Positions 34,300 to 46,930 of a stretch of DNA of 64,000 nucleotides are shown piece after piece. The position numbers were made by a program, and so were the translations under genes. The stretch's first letter is position 1; each line of letters starts with the position of its first letter. The DNA is from Ursus arctos (lineage: Eukaryota > Chordata > Mammalia > Carnivora > Ursidae): the NCBI RefSeq assembly GCF_023065955.2, contig NW_026622997.1:13502001-13566000 (forward strand). The letters run 5' to 3'. The notes below the pieces were generated by a model. The model searched no databases, had not been told where the DNA came from, and saw only the letters and a program-made list of their open reading frames with translations.

Positions 34300-34659
34300 G
34301 AGGGACTGGCTGGTGGTCAGAGTTTTAAGTCCATTGAAAGCCATACTGTGTGTCCTGGTGCAAATAATTGCCCTGGAAAGTAGAACATTTAGTCTAGCGA
34401 AATCTACATGTTAAGAGATGGGAAATAAAAAAAAAAAAAAAAAGAGAGAGAGATGGGAAATCAGGTTCTACAACCGAGCTTACTAAAAACAATGGTGAGA
34501 GAGGCTACTCTGTTTCACTTTTTGATTCCGTGGCCCATATATTTTTAGTGGGCATCATCTAGCAATCCGTACCATGTGTCAGCTGTGAGCTCAACATACA
34601 TACCCCATCTTGGAGAATAACACCCAAATCTCAGAGTTTGGTTCCTAAGCAGACATCTC

Positions 34660-35130
34660 AGTTAGGTTTTAACTGGCCATGCCACTCTTGTATTAGACAG
34701 GCTGCTTCCAAGTGATGTATTATATGGTAGGGCCAGCGGATGCTGTGTAATAGCTAGTAACGTGGCTCTTTACGAATGGATCCTTTTTATTTAAGATGAT
34801 GGGGCAAGGGATATCATGCTGGGAAATCAGGCATTGTGTAAGTCTGTAGATAGTAAGGCAATCCCATAGCCAGAGATGCTATCAATGCTGGTAAGAATAA
34901 TTCACTGCCCTCCCAGGGAGGCAGGGCTCCACTATAATCAAACTCCATCGAGTAACTGCATCTTCTCTCCAAGGGATGCTGTCATTTAGAAGGCTTACTA
35001 TCCGTCTCTGTCAGCTGTGGATCTAGCTAGAACATGACTGGTGAGAGGGCAGGCATCCATGATATTTTGTGCATATATAATGCCCTTGACTGCCTCCATG
35101 GTTGCTTGGTTCATGAGCCCTTTGTTTTAG
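34660..35130 (-). pseudogene. ERVL-type pol integrase remnant
   Basis: Short peptide blocks in the expected order can be read on the minus strand despite frame breaks. A zinc-finger-proximal block 'MNQATMEAVKGIIYAQ' lies near 35055-35117. The start of the catalytic core, reading DYSGALPPWEG, is near 34905-34945. A block near 34690-34740 reads 'HLEAACLIQEWHGQLK', matching the conserved end of the core that contains the last catalytic Glu region. The family relationship to class III (ERVL) integrases is from knowledge. Stops lie between the blocks, so it is a pseudogene. Confidence 0.65.
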
Positions 35131-36029
35131 CATCGCAGTAGCTGAAGTCGTATGTTGTGTTGAGTGCCTCCTCTTTTTAAATTCTTTTCAGAGGATATAA
35201 TGAGACAGAGTTGGCTTTGGACTAGTCCTATAGGTCTATTCACATGACTTCCCTCAAATTCTTTATTTCTGATCTTCCAATCTTACTCTTTCCAATATCA
35301 TGATCAAACCAGCCAACACATTTGTGATGTCCAGAGTTCAAATATATCTGTACCTCAGATATATCTCTCTCTCCATTCATACTGAAAAACCGAGCCACAT
35401 TTCTTGCAAGCCCTGCCTACTGGGAGCATTTACTTTCACCCTCATCCATTAGGTCCAACCCAAGTGGGACAGCATGTAGCAGCAATCCATTTTGGACAAG
35501 GATGCATATGTCTAGCTGGCCTACCCTTGAAATTGGCCTGAGAGTTTTCCTTCTTGGTCAATATTTTCAAGTGACTGAATAAGCCTGAATTGAGCAAGAG
35601 ACATCATTTTAAAAAGACAGATGCTGTGGGAGCCTGTACCACCAGTTCCTGTGGTTTTCTTTTGTTTTCTGAATCTATTCCAGTCTGATCCTGAATGTAC
35701 CATTTCCAATGTCTAACAGATTGCTGTGGTTCCTGACTTAGGGAATAGGATAATACCCAACCGGTGATGGGAAGCTCTGATCTCAGTTAATTGATGACCC
35801 ATGATGAGATACTCAGCGTCTACTAGAACCTAGTAGCATACCAGAAACCATTTTCCACTGATGACCTATTTTATATGTATAATAAACTTCAATAAAAGGC
35901 TTGAAAAAGATCCAAAGATTCTCTCACTCAATGCTGTACCTCTTTCTAGTTGAAAGGTACAAGGAGTAACAATTGGGCCTTTACCTGAAGGCGATTTCTT
36001 AGCATAACTTCCAGAATATTTATATTAGT

Positions 36030-36412
36030 CTGCTGGGGCTTCCATAACAGAATACCATAGACTCTGTAGCTTAAATGATAGAATTTTTGGTCACAGTTCT
36101 GGAAGCTAGATGTTTATGATCAAGCTGTACATTCTGGCCAATTTGGTTTCTGGTGAGAACTCTCTTCCTGGCTTGTAGACAGCTGCCTTCCCATAGTGTG
36201 CTTACCTGGCCTTTCCTCATCCTTACATGTAGAGGAAGGAGGAAGAGAAAGCAGGCTCTCTGGTATCTCTATAAAAACACTAATCAGATCAGGGCCCCAT
36301 TCTTATGACCTTATTTAAGATCAGCTACTTTTCCGAATATGGCCACACTGGGCATTAGAACTTCAACATATGAATTTTGGGGAAGCACGTACATCCAGTC
36401 CATAACACCATT
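36030..36412 (-). mobile_element. MLT1-type LTR within the ERVL remnant, minus strand
   Basis: Reversed MLT1 layout: 'tctgctggggcttccataac', 'agaataccatagactctgta', 'tctggtgagaactctcttcc', 'gcccattcttatgacctta'-like block, 'catatgaattttggggaagc', 'tccagtccataacacca'. It appears to lie within the older retroviral internal sequence, so it would postdate it. Confidence 0.85.
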
Positions 36413-37182
36413 TAATCCCTAAAAAACCATGATATTGCCGACTCTGAAACTTTGTCTGGTTTTTCCCACCCTGTGGCACACATGACTCTTACTGGGTCAT
36501 TAAAAGTATGTGCCATTTTTACTCACCATCGCATGGGGAGATTAATGCCAAAGGCTTCTTCTTGGCCCTTTTTATCATCATGGCTCCTATGTCTATAATT
36601 CAGAGATACATTATGAGATTTCTGCTAGCTTCTCAGTATTTCTATCCCACTATATTCTCAGAGACCAAAGAAATGATCATGAGGAAATTTTCAAATGCTA
36701 ATCTTCAGCTTTCATGCTAGTTGGAGGAGCTAGCTGGTAGAAGGAATCGGGAATTTTGAAAGCTCCCCATACGATTTCAATGAGTAGCAAGGTTTGGGAA
36801 TGACTGCTATATACAAGTGGACCCACTGTGACACAGACGTGGGAGAATACTCTCCTTATCACTGGCCTCTGTGAGCCCCATTCTAACTGGAGGATCATTG
36901 TGGTAACTCAGGGTCACGTCATTAGTGTCAGCTCACACTCTGCTTCCCACTGACACAGGAAGAGCTGTGCTTTCCTATTTCCCCAGTGCACAGCAGCATG
37001 ACCACATGTCCCTTTGGGATGGTTTGGAGAGTTCTACTTCAAGAGGGCTCAGTGTTACTTTTTTTCCAATGAGATTTGGGCATTAAGAAATAGTTTAGTT
37101 TTAAATATTGGGGAAAGGTTTTCAATTTCTCATCACACCAGCTGATTTCAGTGTTTTGTTTGTCAGCTCCTGGTTTTGTTTT

Positions 37183-37225
37183 GTTGTTGTTGCTGTTGCT
37201 GTTGCTGTTGTTGTTGTTGTTGTTT
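37183..37225 (+). repeat. trinucleotide (GTT/GCT)n repeat
   Basis: 'ttgttgttgctgttgctgtt' continues as pure gtt units and ends in a poly-G run ('ggtgggggggagggg'). The gct interruptions are regular. It lies outside any gene. Confidence 0.92.
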
Positions 37226-38960
37226 TGGTGGGGGGGAGGGGAAGGGTAGAGGATTAAAAAGATCTAACCATACTGAATTTGGCTGTCTATCTTGCACCTA
37301 AGAACACCATGGACTAAAAGCCATCATGACACATCAAGGATCAAGACAGTCTTATTGCCACTTCGGGCCTCTCTGTCCATTTTATTCATTATGCGTACTT
37401 TGACACTATGAATTAGATATCACCACTGACCTTTGTCATTTCTGAGATATTCATGATTTTAGGGAGCCCAGTCACACAGCAGCATCTCCTATTGGCAACC
37501 CCAAGCTACAAAGAACAGCCACCACCAATCTTTTCAGTATTCTTTTCTTAGTGATGGCATGTACTTTAGGTCCTCCGTGGGAACATAGTTAGATGGTGGG
37601 TTCTCTTGCCTTGCAAAATACATCCATTATAACATTCCTAGCTCCTGAGCTTCTTGAATTTTTCTCAATACTATGGCAACACTGTTCCAATATCTCCATC
37701 CCATTTACTAGAGCTGGTGTGTCCACATCTCAGGGAGACCTCCTAGGATTATAGCGTACTCAGCTTCCAGTGTGCTTTCTGGGGAGTTAAACTCAACATT
37801 GTGCCAGAGCAAACTCAGAGCAGGCTTGCATACCAATAAATTCTTCTTTATTCATTTTTATATTCCACATTCTTCCATTTCACCTCAAGATCCACTCCCT
37901 AGTACATGCTGGAACATAGTAGCCATATTTTAGAGTTGTTTTAGTGTTTTGATATTTCCTACCAGAACAATGAGTATATTTTTCCATATGGTCCATAATG
38001 AAACCTGATTCTAGTGATTAAACTAGAAGTAAAGAATGGAGGTAAATCTGGACTTGAGACGCATCTATGTCAGGGAAACCTTTACAGGGACTCCAGGCAT
38101 GACTATGCCATTCTCCTCTAGTAAAGAGGTTTCAGTACAATGTAAGGATCCATGCTCCTCAGGCTCATCTTCCCAACTGTCCCTATCTAGGTGTCATGTG
38201 TCCTCTCTTATCCTGGCACTTTCACATGAGACCCCATTGAGACACTTATTCTCCTTATTAGTTTTGCTATCCCCCATACTTAAAGGTCTGGTTTACAGCA
38301 CAATCTATCCTGCAGCCACAGAAGATAAGTAACTCTTTAAACATGGAGTCCTCTGGCTTTCACAGCATGTTTGAAGTAGATGATTATCAGCTAAAAACCT
38401 GTTATTTTATTTTTGCTCAAGTCTTCTAAAGTGGTTAACAATGGACTACTGCCTATACTTACAATCAACTCTAATTGTTCAAGACCAGTCAGTGGGCAAC
38501 TTCTACTCATACTAATCCACAACTGGTGAGAGTTCTAGAAGTTGTAAAACTACTAAATGCCTCCTGGCTTACAACCTTACACCTGACTCATATTGCCATC
38601 GAACCAGTGAGTGGCCCATTACCAGAATGTCCTCTTTAAGATCTGCTTTCTAGGATATTTCTAGTACCAATGTTCTTAGTCTTGGTACGCCCTCACCAAA
38701 ACCAGAGCTAAGCCATTAGCTTGTATGCAAGTGGTTTGTTTGCAAAGTGGTCATATGGCACTAAATAACGGAAACAAGGAGGTTGAAATGGGGAAGAAGA
38801 GGGATCCCATAGAGTGTGCGTTATTGAACCGATCATTGTGAAGGGCAACTGAGACTCAGCCAACTGGGTCTCTCTGAGAAAATGCACAGAATAATCCTCA
38901 GCTTTGTGTTCCTGAGGAATAGCAGGCAAGGGCAGTTATCTTCCTGATCCTTTTTCTATT

Positions 38961-40299
38961 GCTCAAGATTTCTCCATGGGCTGTTAACTCTCCATCAAAG
39001 CCAGTTTGTGCACGCATGATTTTGGTGATTTTCTATGTGATTCCCTGCCGCAACATCGGGAAGCCTTGGTACAGAAAGCAAGAAGTACAATTCAGGTGGA
39101 GTGATAAAACGCTGATTGTCATAGTAGTGGCTAGAGTAAAAAGTAAGTCAAGGGGATGAGAGATGAGATCTGATCCATTATCAAAGTTATGTTTTATGTT
39201 CAATTTGTATTTATTAAAGGGTACTTATTTTAACCAAGGAAAATTAGAATATCTTTTTTTTTTTAATGTTCTTACAAGGAGCTGTATTTTCAATTCCTTG
39301 TTTTAGTCTGAAGTACTGCCAATTCCCATAAGGCGAGTTTGTGTAATGGTGTGTGTACACATGCATATAGGTCAGATGCTTTCTGAAGTCAATAGAAATA
39401 GAACCACAAAATATTAAATCTTAAACCTAACAAGTGTATTTACTCAACAAATGAATAAATTAGAGTTCATATATTAGTGCGGGTCCAGGAACATGACATT
39501 GACCATTTGGCTCCTCATATGGCTTTTTTCTCACTATTCCTTGTCATCTTTTATATTCCGAGTAGAATTGTATGATCACAGATAACAACATACTGACACT
39601 GCTTGACTGTCACTTACAAATAATAAAATGAGAATAGGTGAGTTTCTCAATAATACAATTCTTATTGAATTTACAGAGGAGATTTCTCTGGGGTACTGGC
39701 AAGGGGAATTTGGGGAATAGGCAAATATATATGAACAGCTGTTCTTACCAGAAAAAAATTCAGAGAAACTAAACTCATTTTATCTTAAAATTAAATCTTT
39801 TTCTTCAAGACTATATAAACTAAGTTTTCATGATGAGATGAATAATTCCAAGGAGATTTTTACTACCAAGCCAGACATGCTGTTAACATACGGCGATAAT
39901 AATCACTTGGATTTATTTGTTCATGAGCAAGAACTTACCAGAAATATGTATATTATCATTTCTCCTCTTTGATAATTACTCTTATATAATTCTACTTGTG
40001 TTTATCTTTTGCTACACTGATATGCACCCATTTCACATGTTGTCTTAAGATTGAATATTTATGTTTTTCCTATTCCTGATTCTGGTTGTTTTTCCCAAAA
40101 CATAGACTCTGTTTGTATAGCTTATGAAAAAATTTGTTAAGTATCTGTGCCATAATAAAGAATATATCTGCTCTTTGTCCTTAGTTCCTGACACAGAGCT
40201 TCGACGGTGTCCAGAAATTCTGAATGATTAGAAATTCTTTGTTTTTTGTTTGTTTGTTTGTTTGTTTAATAACAAGCCCCTTTCAACCATACCTGAGTT
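38961..40299. other. unique sequence, no gene seen
   Basis: AT-rich, with a (GTTT)n run at 40240-40266. No coding frame or named repeat. Confidence 0.4.
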
Positions 40300-40955
40300 A
40301 ATACTAATAATTAATAGACCCCATAGTGGGTCCCTAATAGTCTCAGAGAAGGAGTTGGCCATGCCAGAAAGACCAAACATTCATTAAAGGATTGGAACTT
40401 TTAGTTTCATTCCGTGACTTCCCTGGAGAGGAAGGAGCCGGAGATTGAGTTCAATCATTTGGCCAAAGATTTAATTAATCATGTCTATGTAATGAAATTC
40501 CAGATACAAACTCTGAGCAGTGAGGTTTGTGAATATATGAATGACTGGGAGGGTGATGCACCCCAACTCCATGAGGATAGAAGCTCCTCCGCTTGGGACC
40601 CTTTCAGACCTGTCTTATGTGTCTTTTCCATTTGGCTATTCCTGAGTTGTATCTGTAATAATAATAATGTAGTCAAAATATGGTGTTTTCAGTGAGTTTG
40701 TGGGTCATTCCAGCAAATTATCTAGGCTTAAGAAGGGTTGGGGGAACCCCCAAATTTTTATCTAAATCAAACAGAAGTTTGGGTGGCTTCCGGGAACCCA
40801 AAACTTGAGACTGGTATCTGAAGTGGGGAAAGTCTTATGAGACTAAGCCTTTAAATTTGAGGTCTGCAGTAACTCCTGTACTACCAGAATCAACATGAAT
40901 TGCAGAACACCTAGTTGGTGTTATAGCATTAGTGTTGGAAGGTAGTATCACTTTT
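40300..40955 (+). mobile_element. ancient mammalian LTR (ERVL-type), plus strand
   Basis: Recognised by 'gagggtgatgcaccccaact', 'ccatgaggatagaagctcct', 'gcttgggaccctttcagacc', 'gggttgggggaacccccaaa', 'gactggtatctgaagtgggg' and the end-proximal 'cctagttggtgttatagcat'. I associate this arrangement with an ERVL-type LTR (LTR33/LTR16-like), but the name is tentative. The 93-codon frame 40414-40695 and its antisense lie inside it and are by-products. Confidence 0.6.
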
Positions 40956-41851
40956 TCTATAAATTATCTATTTTGACATTATGGTGCCATTTTCTTTAAT
41001 CTTTAAGTAATCAATACCTCGAAAATTCTTCGACCTTCTTATAGTCAACACCATGTTTGTCAGTATTATCTCAAGATAGTTAGGGGAGAACTTGCTTTGG
41101 GGGTAAACCAGAAAAAAAGTGAGGTATTAACTTTTCTGAAAAATTATCCCCAGGTGGGCTTTGGTTAGATTTTTCTTCCCCAAGCTAGGACTAGTCTTGT
41201 AATGAAATGTGAGATTTTATCTGTTCATTCTTTGGATAGCAAAGCTTACACCTAGATAGACGCTTAGAGATAATCTGTTGTATAAAATTCTACAGATTAG
41301 CAGAATTTTCTGTTTTTGTGATCATCTGATATTGCAGAAAGTCATATGTTTTTCCACTAAAAAAAAAAAAATCAGAATAACAACCAAGTTTAGATCTTGG
41401 CAACATCATTGACATTCTCATATTAGAAAGTTGCCAAAAAATGTTCTTTAAAGTTATGAGGTAACAATGTCAATTTTGCTATCAAGAGTGGATAACATTT
41501 TTTTCCCCTGTGTGGTAACATTAAACTCCATTAAATGTAGTAAGGGGTAAACAGAATTTTGTAAATTAGTCAAAGATAAAAGTAAATGAGATCCACACAA
41601 ATAGCTTATAAAGTACATGTAGCACTTAGTATGCTTTGGCTTGAGGAAGAGAAGCCTAAACAGTGAAAAGTATGTGTATGTGTTAGGAGTGCCTCCAACA
41701 TTGTACAAAGGAAGTTGATATAGAGAGCTTTTATCCTTATATAGCTGCAGAAAAACCTTGGGGGAGAAAAAAAACACAACAAGAAATAAATGGCTAAACT
41801 TCCTTATTTGTATAAATGTTGCATCTGCGATATTTAAAAAAGAACAAACTA
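40956..41851. other. unique sequence; 134-codon minus-strand frame of doubtful meaning
   Basis: The longest frame in this part (41454-41858, minus) is Phe/Leu/Ser-rich, as expected of AT-rich DNA. It has no recognisable domain and its start overlaps a SINE remnant. I see no promoter or splice context and do not call it a gene. Confidence 0.4.
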
Positions 41852-41950
41852 GGGGCATCCAGCTGGCTCAGTCAGTAGAGCAAGCGACTCTTGATCCCAG
41901 GGGTCATGACTTCAAGCCCCATATGGAGCTTACAAAAAAGAAAAGGAAAT
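41852..41950 (+). mobile_element. old tRNA-derived SINE remnant
   Basis: 'ggggcatccagctggctcag', 'gagcaagcgactcttgatcc' and 'gacttcaagccccatatgga' are a lysine-tRNA-type A- and B-box head. An A-rich end follows directly with no CT-rich body. This is the short, older SINE type, like 3538-3632. Confidence 0.85.
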
Positions 41951-42104
41951 AAAAACAGAATGCACTGGAAAATAAATAACACCTAATTTATCTTAAAAAC
42001 CTGGGGAGGGGAAATTCCCATGTGCCAGAAATGAAGAGTGAACTCAAAGAATAAGTAGAAAATAGAAGAGAGAGAAATCATAATGGATCTTAAATAATGG
42101 GTTT

Positions 42105-42316
42105 TAAGTATTTTAATTAATTAATGTATGTATGTATATATTTGAGAGACAGGGAGAGAGAACCCAAGTGGAGGAAGCAGAGGGAGAGAAAGAATCCCAA
42201 GCAGGCTCCACACCCAGGCGAGCCTCACATGGGGCTCAATCTCAGGACCCTGAGATCATGACCTGAGCCAAAATCAAGAGTCAGAGGCTTAACGGACCGA
42301 ACCATCAAGGCGCCCC
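42105..42316 (-). mobile_element. Can-SINE, minus strand
   Basis: The tail complement is altered to 'taattaattaatgtatgtat'. The body 'gagatcatgacctgagcc' and head 'ccatcaaggcgcccc' are clear. The tail decay and the changed head ('accgaaccatcaagg') indicate an older copy. No clear target-site repeat. Confidence 0.93.
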
Positions 42317-42800
42317 GGTATCTTGGGACTTCCTAGACTTAGACTCAGTTGAAGAATGCCCAGAGCTTCCAAAGGTTTCTTCATATGTGAAATGATTACA
42401 CGAAATGCTTTTTTCAGAAACTTCAGCTTGGAGTAAGGATAGGCTGAGTAAACTCTTTCACTGAAAACAACTAAAAAGACTGTATGCAATATTTTTAAAA
42501 AATATTTTTGACAGCTTCAGAAAGCTTACTGATAGTGAGAAATTACTTGGCCAATATTCAAAGAGAAGGTGAGGACCCAGAGCGAAAAGCCCAGCACTTA
42601 AAGTTGTTGTTGCTTTGAGGGAAATTATCAATCTAGAAGGATGCATAAGAAGATAAGTTGTAAGGCAAGCTGTCCAAGTTAGGGAGTCTTAACCTTGCTC
42701 ACCCCAACAAATAATATGGGGACCTAAATGTTAATACCCCTAAGAAAAGGTGACCCCCAAAAAAGTAACCATAAGAAGCCTTTGCATGAGTGGTCGATGA

Positions 42801-42856
42801 AACCTCAATTTTGATTGAGGTTGAATTTTGATTAAGCTCGAATTTTGATTAAGCTC
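42801..42856 (+). repeat. short hairpin followed by a 17-base tandem duplication
   Basis: 'aacctcaat-tttg-attgaggtt' forms a perfect nine-base stem (42801-42822). It is followed at once by two identical copies of 'gaattttgattaagctc' (42823-42839, 42840-42856), whose core 'aattttgatt' is also the hairpin loop region. Confidence 0.85.
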
Positions 42857-43717
42857 ATTCCAGATTGCTTGCACAAAGGAAAGTCCATTCAAGTCTTCTC
42901 AGAAAGAAAATACTATCATCATGGGCCTCAAATTACTAATAAAAATAATTACTCAATGACAATGATCAGACCCAGAAACAACACACCGCAAGGGAAACTG
43001 TCATAAACAAGACACAACAGGGAAAATCACAAAGACTTCCCATATCGCAATTATCAGACACAGATCATAAAACATCTATTTGTACTACATGCAAATAATT
43101 GTTTTTAAAATTGGAAATTACAGCAGGAAACTGGCCACCATAAAATGTTACAGAGCCATTTAAGAAAAAACAGAATTTTGAGTTTTAATTGAAAATTTTT
43201 ATATAGAAAGAGGCTTTCAGACCCTCAATATTCTTCTGATAGGAAGTAGATCAATGCAACTGTTCAGCAGCAAACTCATGTAACAGAAAGGATGACTGAA
43301 AGGGTGGGAACAAGAAATGGGTTTGGGGGGTGGTCCATGAATGGAGAGGGGGAAATGAGAGCCACAGATTATTAACACCAGGCACTGAAACCTAAAGCAG
43401 TTTGATGGCTGGATTTCAAAACTACTTGAGGCTGGGGACTCCTTTTAACCTTTCAGTTTCCTCCTTTTTGAACTGGGATGTCTGTGACTATTTTGCTAAG
43501 CCTGAACCATCATTGTATATTGGGAGTGCCCGGGGCACATAGCACCATCTTTAGTTTCTGGGTATACAGATGAAGCAGCCATGGGAGCCTACTTGGCACC
43601 TGATTTAGATGATGAGATTCTGGATTTTCAAGTTAATATTTAGATGAGATTTTGGACTTCGATGAACTGATACTAAACTGATACTGTTATGGGACAAGAC
43701 CCTTATGGACTGTATCA
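42857..43717. other. unique sequence, no gene seen
   Basis: No gene or recognised repeat. Confidence 0.4.
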
Positions 43718-44250
43718 GTCAGGGGTCTACTAGAGTAACAGAGCCAGTAGGAGATAGATGATAGATACAGATACAGATACAGATATAGATAGAGATAGAG
43801 ATAGAGATAGATACACATTTACATATATCTATGTATAGATAGAGTAAATATATAGGAGATATATATATAGTATTATATATGTATATATATTACATTTTAA
43901 ATATATTACATTTCAAATATATTATATATACACATATATATTTATAAAACAAATAGATTTACCGCATGGATAGGCAAGTACAAAATCCATACAGCAGGCT
44001 TTTGGGAAGAATAGGCTGGAAGCACAGACGCTGCCATCCACAGGTGGGATTTCTTCTTCTCCATTCTGTTCTTAAAATCTTTCAGCTGATTGAATCATCC
44101 CACCCAGACTATCAAAGACAATCTCCTTTATAGAAAGTCAACTAGTTGTATATATTAATCATACCTATAAAACACCTTTACACTGACACCTAGATCGGTG
44201 TTTGCTAGAATACCGGGGACTCTAGCCTAGCCAAATTGACACATAAAAGC
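43718..44250 (-). mobile_element. ancient ERVL/MaLR-like LTR with internal microsatellites
   Basis: Reverse copy of the family at 12588-12955. It opens 'tcagtcaggggtctactaga' and 'gtaacagagccagtaggag', includes 'gctgattgaatcatcccacc', and ends 'agccaaattgacacataaaa'. Between 43755 and 43945 it contains (GATACA)n, (GATAGA)n and then a long TA/AAATATATT-rich stretch that expanded from its native 'gatagata' region. Confidence 0.75.
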
Positions 44251-46789
44251 GGCCATCCTGTGGACTTTGGAAGGGAGTCAATTTATTGTGCATTTTGGAA
44301 AGATGTGCACTGGGAGGGCCAGAGACACACTTTGAAAGGCAAAATTATAAAAATAACTCCCCAAATTCCAAGTCCATGGTTATTTACTTAAACACAAATC
44401 TTGGTACTGCCCTAAAGAGAGTTTGCAGGTAAAATTGAAGTTCAAGTCATTTGACCTTCAGTTTAGGAGATTATCCCAGTAGACCTGACTTAACCGGGCA
44501 AATCCTTTAAAATTAAGAAGTTTTCACTGGCTGGTCAGAGAGATTTGAAGCATATGAATATATCAACATGCCATTGCTGATTAGAAGGAGAGAGTCACAT
44601 GCAAAGACTACAGAGAGGCTTCCAGAAGCTGACAGCAGCCATAAAAAAAAGCCACTATTGAAACATTTACACGCTTAGGGTACAAATACCATATTATAAC
44701 TAGGGACTATTAAGACAAGTTTTGCCTTCTCCCTGACTTCCCTGATCTTGGAAAAGCTCATAGCACCTCTGTGAGTGGAGGAGAAGTGGAACAGAAAAAA
44801 ATAGGGAAAACCTAAAAGAATAGATCATTTCCCTTTCCTTTCTCTGAGTTAGCAGAATTCACAGGCCAGATTTTAGTAGTATTAGAAGTTTCCAATCAGA
44901 TGAGTGATTGAAGTCCAGATTACATTCCAACTGCACATTTTAAGACTAAAAATGTCTGTTGCAGTGTTGAAAATTGCTGGACAAGCTACCAGCTGTATCC
45001 GAGACATAACCAGAGATGAGGAAGGGAGACCTGTTGGAATGGACCGGAAAGGCAGGTTCATAAGAAACATGATCCTGTGAATGAATTTGCTATACTGCAT
45101 CAATCCCACTAAAATTCAAGTAAGTTTGAAGATTTCAAAGCAGATAGAACTGAAGCTCCAGCACTCCACGGTTACTGTACCAACTTACTGTTTTTCCTCA
45201 AATCTTATCCACAACTCTCTAAATAGTCTTTTTATTAAAATCTTCTCCATTATTCAGTGATAGTGGGCTATCTGTTTACAGCCAGGAGCATAACACATAT
45301 GTTCACAGAAGAAATAAGGTGTAGATTGAAATGATTATAAGATACTCTTTCAGACAAAAAGGATTATTATGGATAGAAAAAATCACAAATAATAAATTTA
45401 ACAGCTCATTAGAACAAAATAAAAATTAAAAACTTTTATGTGTCCAAAAGCATTGCAAGCCAAAATTTAAAGAAATACAGAAATAAAGTTAAAAATCCAA
45501 AATAGCAGTAAGGTATTTTAATGCATTTCTTTCAGTGTCAAAGATATCTAATAGGAAATAAATATTAAGGAAACACTACAACTAGCAAACTTCATCTAAT
45601 GAACATAGACAGTAGCTGAGGCTAACTATGTAAAGACTTCATGTTATTTTGATATATTATTTTGAAATATTTTGGACATCCTAAAACATATAAGGAGTAT
45701 TTTTAAAATACAGACGTGTATCTAGCACATGTCGGGAGATTATTCTCTGTAAATTTCTTGCTTCTGGCTTGTCTTGTTACAGCTTTTGTTGGAGGTGACA
45801 TGGTATCTCTCTCTGAAGTAGACGGTGGATTTGAAATCCAACATAAGAAAAGGAATGTCTTTATTAAGGGACAAAAATTGAGCAGGTTTATTAGCAGCTT
45901 GCTTTTAAGGTTGAAGTCCCCCATCTTGGAGTTTTCTAACAATCACATAGACCCACTATGCATGCGCTATCCATTTGGGCCTACCTTCCCATCATGCCAT
46001 GGGACTTGGGGTGCAAGAGGAACTGATGTGCACATTTAGGTCTAGGGGTGATGACAGCTTCCTAATTTTGCTAGGCCCTGTGTGCCTCACTATCTCTCCT
46101 TGTTTGTTCCCTTAATTCTGCCCACATAGCTGAAAATTGGATGTAAAGTTTTACTTTGAGCAAGATGAGAACTCACAGATGGGTGGAACAGAGGTAACAT
46201 GATCAGATATGTTTAAAAGGAGTGCTCTGGCCACTCTGTTGTGAATGGATGGATAGGATGAAAGCATGAGAATGGGAACCAATTTAGAAAATGATACTTT
46301 AATACACAGAGAAGTGGGGATGGTGACCAAGATCATATGGCTGCACAGACTGGATCAGGAACTTCTTATTTGGGGGAATTCTTAGTTGTGGAGATTATTA
46401 GTAGAAGCTAGTGGGCTACAACCTAATATGTAGCAGATCTTCCCTCCCCCACCTTTTGGCAACCATGACATGACCATGTGGCTATGACTTGGCCAACTGT
46501 ATCTGAACCTGTGACCAAAAGTGGAGCAATAGCTGAGGACCTGTCACAGAGGTCCATGAAGCAGCAACTGCCATGGTTTACTCCAGCACCGGTAGTGTCA
46601 GGGTGAGTGTCAGCCAGTCATGGGGACTGCCCATCCTCAAGTACAGGTGCTATAGCCTGCTCATACTGTTCAGTCCCCAGAGTGCTGTTAGTTTTTGTCC
46701 ATTGCAAGTTTGTGAGCTTCTGTATTTTTCTTGTATAAGAGAGGTAGCTTTTCTTCCCCTTCTTTCTTATACTCAGAATATCAACGACT
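44251..46789. other. mostly unique sequence, no gene seen
   Basis: No certain gene. A 42-codon frame at 44952-45080 and a 107-codon frame at 45716-46039 were considered and not accepted. A passage at 46150-46360 ('aaaaggagtgctctggccac', 'tgaatggatggataggatg') resembles part of an old dispersed mammalian repeat, but is too diverged to name. Confidence 0.4.
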
Positions 46790-46930
46790 TCGGGACTGAG
46801 ATCACATTTCGCCTCCTCCAGTTTCCAGAGATGTGGCTTTGGGCAAATTGCAGATTTTCTAGAGTAAGATCACTCAGCTCTCTTGTGGGAATGAAATAAA
46901 ATAAAGTGCTTATCTCAGAACCTGGAACAG
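46790..46930 (+). mobile_element. probable MIR fragment, plus strand
   Basis: 'gatgtggctttgggcaaatt' followed by 'tgtgggaatgaaataaaat' and 'aaagtgcttatctcagaacc' follows the order of the MIR core and 3' part. Diverged. Confidence 0.5.

Larger units (their letters stand above)
34300..38960 (-). mobile_element. decayed ERVL-type internal region, minus strand
   Basis: About 4.6 kb of retroviral-type internal sequence, read on the minus strand and broken by many stops and frameshifts. Recognition rests on the integrase segment at 34660-35130 (separate entry). The sequence to its right (35.2-38.9 kb) lies where reverse transcriptase, protease and gag remnants should be, but I could not confirm individual motifs there, so those limits are inference. 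An MLT1 LTR at 36030-36412 and a (GTT)n tract at 37183-37225 interrupt it. No flanking ERVL-type LTRs were identified. It cannot encode a working product. Confidence 0.5.

Noticed and set aside
41454..41858. 134-codon minus-strand frame
   Set aside because: Phe/Leu/Ser-rich composition typical of AT-rich antisense DNA, no domain, and its start lies beside a SINE remnant.
44952..45080. 42-codon frame with a mixed, protein-like composition
   Set aside because: It looked unusually protein-like, but it is short, I recognise no family, and there is no supporting upstream or downstream frame, splice signal or poly(A) signal.
45716..46039. 107-codon frame with a hydrophobic N-terminus resembling a signal peptide
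   Set aside because: Leu/Phe-rich starts are common in AT-rich DNA. There is no domain, promoter or splice context, so I treat it as chance.
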